From NCBI GenBank assembly GCA_035642095.1, contig DASQTB010000069.1, forward strand, positions 1 to 20,182: 20,182 nt of DNA, in the 5' to 3' direction. Both the position numbers and the translations under genes were made by a program. Below, piece by piece: positions 15,272 to 20,182 of the stretch; position 1 is the first letter of the stretch, and every line of letters begins with the position of its first letter. Origin of the DNA: DASQTB01 sp035642095 (GTDB taxonomy: Bacteria; Actinomycetota; UBA4738; CALAEC01). Under the pieces are notes generated by a model. It was not told where the DNA came from, did no database searches, and saw only the letters and a list, made by a program, of their open reading frames with translations.

Positions 15272-16308
15272 CCCGACGAGATCAGCTGCATCTCGGTGTG
15301 GAGCCGAACCACCAGAGACCCTCGAACGGGGGCCACCCCCGGGTCACCGGCGGGAGGGCGAAAGGCGAGTTCGTACGTCCCCACCGAGTCGGTCGATGAC
15401 CGAACCAAAAACCCGTCCAGCGCGAACCAGGCCTCTTGCGCGCCGACGTCCTTACCGGTCAGGTCGGCCACGGCGTTGGCGAAGGTCTCCTCTCGCTGGA
15501 CCGGCGACCGGTAGGACGTCCGCACGAGCGCAGCCTCGTATCCGTCGGTCACGCCGAGCTGAGTCAGCCGCGAAATCGCGCTGATCCAGAACCGCCCTCG
15601 CTCGTCCCGATACCGCGTCTCAGATCGCCAGCTGTCCCCCAGGGCAACCGGCCGGCCGGGAAGCACCGGTCGCAGTCTGGGGAGAAGCCGTTCCAACCCG
15701 ACCGGCTCCAGGGCCTCCTGAGGGGCGGCCACCGTCTCGGCGATGGTGACCACCCGGCCGTCCTCGCCGAGCTGCACGGTGAAGTCCTGGACGGCCCCCA
15801 CCTCCACCGGCCTGCCGTCGACCTCCAGCGACTCGGGCACGAGCGTCACCCGAGCCTCGGCGACCGGAGGTACGGTCGGCGTTCCGGCGGCCGGCGGGGG
15901 TGACGGCGAGCCGGTGGGGGCCGGGGGGGAGAGCGGCTGGCCGCCCGCATCGCCCAGACCGGGGAAGGTCCCCGGCGACGTCTCACCGGGAGACGGCGTC
16001 CCCGGGGACGGGGTCACCGGGGACGGGGTCACCGGCGATGGGATCTCTGGGAAACCGGTCTGGGGCGTGGGAGGAAGGCCGCCGGGCTGGGCCGCGTCCA
16101 CCGCCCCCAGGATCTCCTGGCTGATCAGGAACGTGGCCGTGACCCGCTGCTCCCGGGTCCGACGGGCCAACGTGCGGGTGATATCCGCGGACAAGGTGAG
16201 CCGATGCTCCAGCCGCTGGCCGGCCTCCAGACGGTGGCTCAGCGGGACGTGCCCCTCAACGCACGACACGATGAGCACAACGATCGGTAGGAGGGGGGCG
16301 CGGCGCAC
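15268..16308 (-). CDS. Proline-rich putative lipoprotein of unknown function
   Basis: A 346-residue protein with a lipoprotein signal (APLLPIVVLIVSC, lipobox IVSC, Cys16). After a first folded part (about 25-75) comes a low-complexity stretch rich in Pro/Ser/Thr/Gly (about 75-150, repeated TPSPV/TPSPG units), then a second folded region (about 150-346) with TLVPESLEVDGRPVEVG, TVQLGEDGRVVTI and GRPVALGDSWRSETRY. The VALGDSW and test-like beta patterns recall secreted beta-rich proteins, but I recognise no family. The start GTG at 16308 follows a TAGACT element by 9 bases. It overlaps the convergent LytR_C gene by 4 bases and is divergent from otsB (49 bp). Function unknown. Confidence 0.8.
   Translation of the reverse strand: MRRAPLLPIVVLIVSCVEGHVPLSHRLEAGQRLEHRLTLSADITRTLARRTREQRVTATFLISQEILGAVDAAQPGGLPPTPQTGFPEIPSPVTPSPVTPSPGTPSPGETSPGTFPGLGDAGGQPLSPPAPTGSPSPPPAAGTPTVPPVAEARVTLVPESLEVDGRPVEVGAVQDFTVQLGEDGRVVTIAETVAAPQEALEPVGLERLLPRLRPVLPGRPVALGDSWRSETRYRDERGRFWISAISRLTQLGVTDGYEAALVRTSYRSPVQREETFANAVADLTGKDVGAQEAWFALDGFLVRSSTDSVGTYELAFRPPAGDPGVAPVRGSLVVRLHTEMQLISSG
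15978..16040 (-). repeat. 15-bp tandem repeats coding for TPSPx units
   Basis: The segment contains back-to-back copies of a GGGGACGGGGTCACC-like unit (plus-strand reading) with variants on both sides. They translate on the minus strand to repeated Pro-Ser-Pro-Val/Gly-Thr pentapeptides in the lipoprotein linker. Copy number is likely to vary between strains. Confidence 0.6.
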
Positions 16309-16317
16309 GGCCCGGCG

Positions 16318-16323
16318 AGTCTA
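16318..16323 (-). promoter_or_regulatory. Candidate -10 element for the lipoprotein gene
   Basis: On the minus strand TAGACT lies 9 bases before the GTG at 16308, so the transcript would have a leader of only a few bases. It sits inside the 49-bp gap shared with otsB, next to the palindrome ACCGCGGT (16323-16330). Confidence 0.35.
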
Positions 16324-16357
16324 CCGCGGTCGGTTGGGCCGCTACGCTGAGGTCCCG

Positions 16358-17122
16358 ATGGAGTTCCTGGACGAGATCCGCTCACGCCGGGGCGAGGGGG
16401 CGATCGTGGTCGACTTCGACGGGACGCTCTCCCGGATCGCCCCGACTCCCGAAGCGGCGCGCCCGGTGGCGGGCGCCTCGAAGATCCTGTCGGCCCTGGC
16501 GTCGACGTACGCCCTGGTGGCGGTGGTCTCCGGGCGGCGGGCGGCCGAGGTCGCCGGGCTCCTGGGCAGGCCATCGGGGGTGCGCTGCCTGGGCCTATAC
16601 GGTCTGGAGGACGAGGAAGGTCCGCTGGACGATGCGGCGGGCGGAATGGAGGACCGCGTTCAGGCCGTCCTCCCCGAGGTGGAACGGGTGGCCGCGACGG
16701 TGCCGGGAGCCCGGGTCGAGCCGAAGGGACTGCACATCGCGGTGCATTATCGAGCCGCCTCCGATCCGGAGACGGCGCGGCGAATCCTGCTGGAGCGGCT
16801 GGGAGCCCTGGCGGGAGTGAGGGGCCTCCGGATTCTCGAGGGGAAGAGGGTCGTCGAGCTGGCGCCACCGCGAGGACCGACCAAGGGCGACGCCGTCGAC
16901 CGACTGGTCGCCGAGGGGCGGCTCGGCGCCCTGCTTTACGCGGGGGACGACGTGGCCGATCTGGCGGCCTTCGCCGCGGTCCGGCAGATGGCCGGGAGAG
17001 GGGTCACCACCGCGACCGTCGCCGTGTCGTCCGAGGAGACGCCTCCGTCCCTCGTGGACCAGGCCGACATCGTCGTCGACGGCCCCGAGGAACTGGTGCG
17101 TCTTCTCCGCAGACTGGCTTGA
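16358..17122 (+). CDS. otsB: Trehalose-6-phosphate phosphatase
   Basis: Removes phosphate from trehalose-6-phosphate to give trehalose. The 254-residue HAD-superfamily protein has the nucleophile motif VVDFDGTLS with Asp19 and Asp21, the motif II VVSGRRAAEV, GLYGLE, the lysine-containing GPTKGDAV segment and the acidic motif YAGDDVADLAAF. ATG 16358 is preceded by GAGGT at 16349-16353 (plus strand), and the residues before it in frame belong to the antisense of the lipoprotein gene. It converges with otsA, with 4 bases between the stops, so the pair is not co-transcribed although they act in the same pathway. Confidence 0.92.
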   Translation: MEFLDEIRSRRGEGAIVVDFDGTLSRIAPTPEAARPVAGASKILSALASTYALVAVVSGRRAAEVAGLLGRPSGVRCLGLYGLEDEEGPLDDAAGGMEDRVQAVLPEVERVAATVPGARVEPKGLHIAVHYRAASDPETARRILLERLGALAGVRGLRILEGKRVVELAPPRGPTKGDAVDRLVAEGRLGALLYAGDDVADLAAFAAVRQMAGRGVTTATVAVSSEETPPSLVDQADIVVDGPEELVRLLRRLA

Positions 17123-17126
17123 GCGA

Positions 17127-18578
17127 TCAGCCCGCGGTGATCCGCTCCAGGTCGCGAAGCTGACGCCCGGCCCATTGCGCCGGGGTCCGCGCTCCGGCGG
17201 CTCGGCGGAGGGCCGCCGCTCGAGTAGCCCGCTCGGGCCCAGCCATGTCCAGGCCGGCGGCGATGGCGTCCGCGGTGCCGGCCACGTCGACCGGGTCGAC
17301 GGGTATCGAGGCCCGTCCGAGCTCGGCTGCGGCGCCCGCGGTTCGGGACAGGATCAGGGCTCCGTGCCGTCGGTTGAGCAGCGGTCCCTCCTTGGCGACG
17401 AGGTTCATGCCGTCGAACACCGGGTTCACCAGCAGCGCGTCATAGAGCGCGTAGGCCGCCAGGACCTCGTCGTGGTGATCGTGGAGCCGGACCTCGATCG
17501 GGGTCCAGCCCGGCCGGCCGAAGTCGCCGTTGATCCGGTCCGCCTCGGCCAAGCATTCCTCGGAGTAGGTGCGGTATTCGGAGACCGCCCGGCGGGACGG
17601 CTGGAGGAGGGCCAGGAACACCACCCGCTCCCGCCACGACGGGTTGCGCCGGAGGAAGTCCTCGTACGCCTGGAATCCGCGGAGGATGTTCTTCGAGAGC
17701 TCGGCCCGGTCCACCCGCAGGAGGAGCCTTCGATCCCCTCGCCACCGCTCCAGCGACCTCCGGGCCCGGCGGACCTCGGGAGACCCCGCGGCCGTGCGCA
17801 GCGAGGCGGCATCGATCGAGATCGGGTAGACGCCGATCCGCACCAGGCGCCCCTGCCATCGCACTGCCCGCCGTCGGTACATCACCACGGTTTCCTCCAG
17901 CAGCCGGCAGCAGCTGAGGAAGTTCTCCGCCCACCGCTCGGTCTGGAACCCGAGGAGGTCCGCTCCAAGGAGGCCCCGGAGCAGCTCCTCGCGGATCTCC
18001 CTGGGCAGCAGCCGCAGGTAGTCGGCGCCGGCGAAGGGCACGTGGGAGAAGTGGGCGATCCGGGCGCGGGGGGCGAGCGCCCGAAGCTCCGCCGGAACCA
18101 GTGACAGGTGGTAGTCCTGGACCAGCACTTCCGTGCCCGGCTGGCCGACGTCCCCAGCCAGGGCTCGGGCGAAAGCGCTGTTCACGTCCCGATAGCACTC
18201 CCAGGCCGTGCGGGACTCGATGCCCAAACCGGGGAACCGCGGCAGGTCCCACAAGTAGTGATGGAGGAACCACAGGAGGCGGTTGCTGACCTCATTGTAG
18301 AACCGGTCGTACGTGGTCGGGTCGAAGGCCAGCATCCTGAGCCGGTAGGTTGAGTCGTCGACGGTGGCCTCCACCCTTCCCTCCGGGTGGTCCACGGCGA
18401 TCCGACGATCGCCGTCGGTCATCGCCGCGGCGACCCACAAGCCGCCGGTGCCCTGGACCGCCGGGGCCAGGGCGGTGACCAGCCCTCCCGCCCCCCGACG
18501 GGGCACCAGGCTGCCGTCCTCTTCGAAGAACGAGACCGGCGCCCGATTCGAAGCGACGAGGATACGGGCGTCCGTCAC
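17127..18578 (-). CDS. otsA: Alpha,alpha-trehalose-phosphate synthase (GT20)
   Basis: Makes trehalose-6-phosphate from an NDP-glucose and glucose-6-phosphate. The start GTG at 18578 overlaps the treT stop (GTGA) and yields 483 residues, the normal OtsA length; the open frame upstream is just antisense to treT coding sequence. Conserved features: SNRAPVSF at the N-terminus, GAGGLVTAL (29-37), QDYHLSLVP (154-162), HVPFAGADYLRLLP, Arg291 and Lys296 in VDRAELSK, and DGMNLVAKE (389-397). It reads LWVAAAMTDGDR where E. coli OtsA has a Trp-rich acceptor loop, and PVFDGMN rather than PLRDGMN, placing it in a divergent actinobacterial branch of GT20. Another sugar-phosphate acceptor cannot be excluded. 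Confidence 0.88.
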   Translation of the reverse strand: MTDARILVASNRAPVSFFEEDGSLVPRRGAGGLVTALAPAVQGTGGLWVAAAMTDGDRRIAVDHPEGRVEATVDDSTYRLRMLAFDPTTYDRFYNEVSNRLLWFLHHYLWDLPRFPGLGIESRTAWECYRDVNSAFARALAGDVGQPGTEVLVQDYHLSLVPAELRALAPRARIAHFSHVPFAGADYLRLLPREIREELLRGLLGADLLGFQTERWAENFLSCCRLLEETVVMYRRRAVRWQGRLVRIGVYPISIDAASLRTAAGSPEVRRARRSLERWRGDRRLLLRVDRAELSKNILRGFQAYEDFLRRNPSWRERVVFLALLQPSRRAVSEYRTYSEECLAEADRINGDFGRPGWTPIEVRLHDHHDEVLAAYALYDALLVNPVFDGMNLVAKEGPLLNRRHGALILSRTAGAAAELGRASIPVDPVDVAGTADAIAAGLDMAGPERATRAAALRRAAGARTPAQWAGRQLRDLERITAG

Positions 18579-19813
18579 AGTGACGCCAGCAGCGTCAGGT
18601 AGTCGGTCAGCTCTCGTACGGTCAGGAACCGCTGTCGCACTCGTTCGAGCCCGGTCCGCCCCATCCGTTCCCGGAGGTCCGGATCCCTGAGAAGGTCGAC
18701 CATCCTCCGGGCACAGGCTTCCTCGGAGTCGACCAGGAACCCCGTGACGCCCTCCTCGATCTGGATCCGGATCCCGCCGACATCCCCCCCGATCACGGGC
18801 CGTTGCTTCCACATCGCCTCGGACACGGTCAGGCCGAATCCTTCGCGGATCGACTTCTGGACGACGATGTCGGAGGCTCGCTGGAAGGCGTTCACGGCGA
18901 CCGGACCCACGTCCTGGACGTTGGTCAGGATGTGGATGTCTGGATCGTCCTGCCGGTGTTCCTGGGCGAGCTCCAGGAAGTGCCACGCTTCGGGGTCATC
19001 GTGGGCCATCGAGCCGACCAGGACCAGCTGGGCGTCCGCCACCTCCTCCTCCGCGGCGCGGAACGCATCGATGACCCCCAGCGGGTCTTTCCATGGGTCG
19101 AACCGCGAGACCTGGGTGACCACCGGCCGGGAGGGGTCGATCCCGTAGGCGGTCAGAATCTCGTTGACGGCATCGCCGTCCAGGTAGGCGTTCTTCGGCG
19201 AGAGGGGATCGATCGAGGGGGGGATCACGGCGACCCGATGGTGGAGGCCAGGACGGACGAACTCCTCCATGGTGAACACGGCCGCGTCGTGCCGGGCCGC
19301 GTGGACGGCGAACACAGCCCACACCTGCTCCATCGGCTGGGAGAGATCGATGTGGCACCGCCACACCCATCGGCCGCGGCGGGCGCCACGCTCCTCGACG
19401 AACGTGAGCAGCGCCAGCGGCTGTGGATCGTGGACGAACACAAAATCGGCATCGTCCTCGAAGCGGTCCGCGTTGGCTGCCAGCCGATCAAGATAGGTCT
19501 GTTCGAACGCGTCGCTCCACGGAACGGCCATCCCCTGGAGGGCGTTGTGGACTAGCTTGGTCACCTGGAAGAACTCATCCGACCCCTCCAGGAGTTGCCA
19601 CTCCGCTTCGATCCCCAGGTCCTGGAGGAGAGCGACGTGTGTGTACAGGAGCTCCGACACGCCGCCCCCGAACGAGGTGCTGGACAGCTCGATCAACCGA
19701 GCGCCGTTGAGGGGGAGCGCCGCCTCGCGGAGACGCTCCACGGCCTCGTCCCCGGCCGACTGGCGGTAGTCGTCGAGGCGCCGCTGGTCCGGGATGGGGA
19801 CGGTGCGGAGCAC
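18575..19813 (-). CDS. treT: Trehalose glycosyltransferring synthase (TreT, GT4)
   Basis: Family members join NDP-glucose and glucose to make trehalose in one reversible step. The 412-residue product has TreT-specific segments: SFGGGVSELLYTHVALLQDLG, a following WQLLEGSDEFFQVTKLVHNALQG region, HDPQPLAL, WRCHIDLSQP, PPSIDPLSPKN, VSRFDPWKDP, and the GT4 EX7E motif in EGFGLTVSEAMW with GGDVGGIRIQI. I place the start at GTG 19813, 7 bases after a TAGACT -10 element, which predicts a leaderless mRNA and the usual family length. The related trehalose phosphorylase activity is the main alternative. It overlaps otsA downstream and diverges from the AI-2E gene by 64 bases. Confidence 0.88.
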   Translation of the reverse strand: MLRTVPIPDQRRLDDYRQSAGDEAVERLREAALPLNGARLIELSSTSFGGGVSELLYTHVALLQDLGIEAEWQLLEGSDEFFQVTKLVHNALQGMAVPWSDAFEQTYLDRLAANADRFEDDADFVFVHDPQPLALLTFVEERGARRGRWVWRCHIDLSQPMEQVWAVFAVHAARHDAAVFTMEEFVRPGLHHRVAVIPPSIDPLSPKNAYLDGDAVNEILTAYGIDPSRPVVTQVSRFDPWKDPLGVIDAFRAAEEEVADAQLVLVGSMAHDDPEAWHFLELAQEHRQDDPDIHILTNVQDVGPVAVNAFQRASDIVVQKSIREGFGLTVSEAMWKQRPVIGGDVGGIRIQIEEGVTGFLVDSEEACARRMVDLLRDPDLRERMGRTGLERVRQRFLTVRELTDYLTLLASL

Positions 19814-19820
19814 GGCGTTC

Positions 19821-19826
19821 AGTCTA
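19821..19826 (-). promoter_or_regulatory. Candidate -10 element for treT-otsA (leaderless spacing)
   Basis: TAGACT on the minus strand lies 7 bases before the GTG start of treT, so the transcript should begin at the start codon. No ribosome-binding site is seen in this gap, in agreement with leaderless translation. No strong -35 is visible. Confidence 0.5.
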
Positions 19827-19865
19827 TCCGGGTGCGCAATACGGGCCGGTCGGAAAGCCGGGCGA

Positions 19866-19871
19866 TAGAAT
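19866..19871 (+). promoter_or_regulatory. Candidate -10 element for the AI-2E gene (leaderless spacing)
   Basis: TAGAAT followed by six bases and then GTG 19878. It mirrors the treT promoter on the other strand, the two -10 elements being about 40 bases apart, so the 64-bp gap holds two back-to-back promoters. Confidence 0.5.
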
Positions 19872-19877
19872 CCGCCG

Positions 19878-20182
19878 GTGAGACCGGAACGGGAACCAGA
19901 CCCGAACCCGGAGGGGGACAGACAGGGGGTCCTCGCGTCGGGCCTCGTCGTCCAGGCAGCCCGGTGGGGGATCGTGGCCTGGGCCACGATCGGCATCGTC
20001 GCGCTCGGGGTCTTCTTCTTCCGGTACGTGGTGTATCCGGTCCGGATCATCTTCCCCCCGCTGGTCGTGGCCCTGATCGGCGTCTACCTCTTGAACCCCA
20101 TCGTCTCGGCCATGGAGCGCCGCGGCATGGCCCGGATCTGGGGGACGCTGGTCACCTACCTGGTCGGGATCGCCATCGTCGG
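19878..20182 (+). CDS. AI-2E family transporter (N-terminal part)
   Basis: The gene runs off the window; 101 complete codons are visible. After a hydrophilic Pro/Glu-rich N-terminus (about 20 residues) come two hydrophobic segments (about 31-50 and 57-77) and the start of a third, with the PPLVVALIGVYLLNPIVSAMERRGM stretch typical of the first helices and connecting loop of AI-2E (PerM/YdiK-type) permeases. Such proteins form eight-helix membrane exporters; substrates range from signalling molecules to sodium, so none is assigned. The GTG start is supported by the leaderless-type -10 element directly upstream. Confidence 0.82.
   Translation, partial: MRPEREPDPNPEGDRQGVLASGLVVQAARWGIVAWATIGIVALGVFFFRYVVYPVRIIFPPLVVALIGVYLLNPIVSAMERRGMARIWGTLVTYLVGIAIV

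Noticed and set aside
15743..16357. Long N-terminal extension of the otsB reading frame
   Set aside because: The extension is antisense to the proline-rich lipoprotein, is low complexity, and OtsB motifs and a ribosome-binding site both support ATG 16358.
18579..18986. N-terminal extension of the otsA frame
   Set aside because: It is an Arg/Pro/Gly-rich antiparallel-free shadow of treT coding sequence in another frame, and the conserved OtsA N-terminus begins at GTG 18578.

Overview
This 20.2 kb window is very GC-rich, uses many GTG and TTG starts, and carries CarD, a DUF3263 protein, a LytR_C membrane protein, ClpC with a UVR motif, and a YtxH-like protein. Together these point to a member of the Actinomycetota. 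A sigma factor of the Spo0H/SigH (sporulation sigma-30) type and a Bacillus-like gene order argue for a deep-branching or uncultured class rather than a typical Streptomyces or Mycobacterium relative. The lineage is inference. No mobile element, phage gene, CRISPR array or rRNA is visible.

Left part (1-7032, plus strand except one gene). The window opens in the C-terminus of type III pantothenate kinase (coaX), which overlaps lysS. Next come an orphan type I periplasmic-binding lipoprotein, a convergent 76-residue histidine-rich protein on the minus strand, a small YtxH-like protein, and clpC behind a roughly 140-nt GC-rich leader full of predicted hairpins. A Tat-exported PGRP/amidase follows, after a set of overlapping inverted repeats.

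Central part (7097-13016, plus strand). radA, carD, a YacL-type membrane PIN-TRAM protein, ispD, ispF, rlmB, a sigH-like sigma gene and tRNA-Thr(UGU) are tightly packed. This order mirrors the clpC-radA-yacL-ispD-ispF-rlmB-sigH segment of Bacillus; the lysS-clpC and carD-ispD-ispF neighbourhoods also match the mycobacterial locus. disA and cysS, which often sit here, are absent. The genes cover protein quality control, recombination repair, transcription initiation, isoprenoid precursor synthesis and 23S rRNA modification.

Right part (13131-20182). It starts with a hexameric-type glutamate dehydrogenase. A DUF3263 gene follows whose reading frame appears broken by one missing base, then a LytR_C membrane protein and a convergent proline-rich lipoprotein. 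The trehalose block consists of otsB on the plus strand, and otsA and treT overlapping on the minus strand. The window ends inside an AI-2E family permease that diverges from treT. Cells with this set could make trehalose both from glucose-6-phosphate (OtsA/OtsB) and directly from glucose plus NDP-glucose (TreT).

Regulation visible in sequence: strong promoters before carD, the sigma gene and the DUF3263 gene, and a recurrent TAGNNT-like -10 element only 6-7 nt before radA, the tRNA, treT and the AI-2E gene. The latter suggests leaderless transcripts. I see no obvious new multi-gene system. The least ordinary elements are the His-rich gene with its dyad, the clpC leader, the SigH-type sigma factor and the broken DUF3263 gene.
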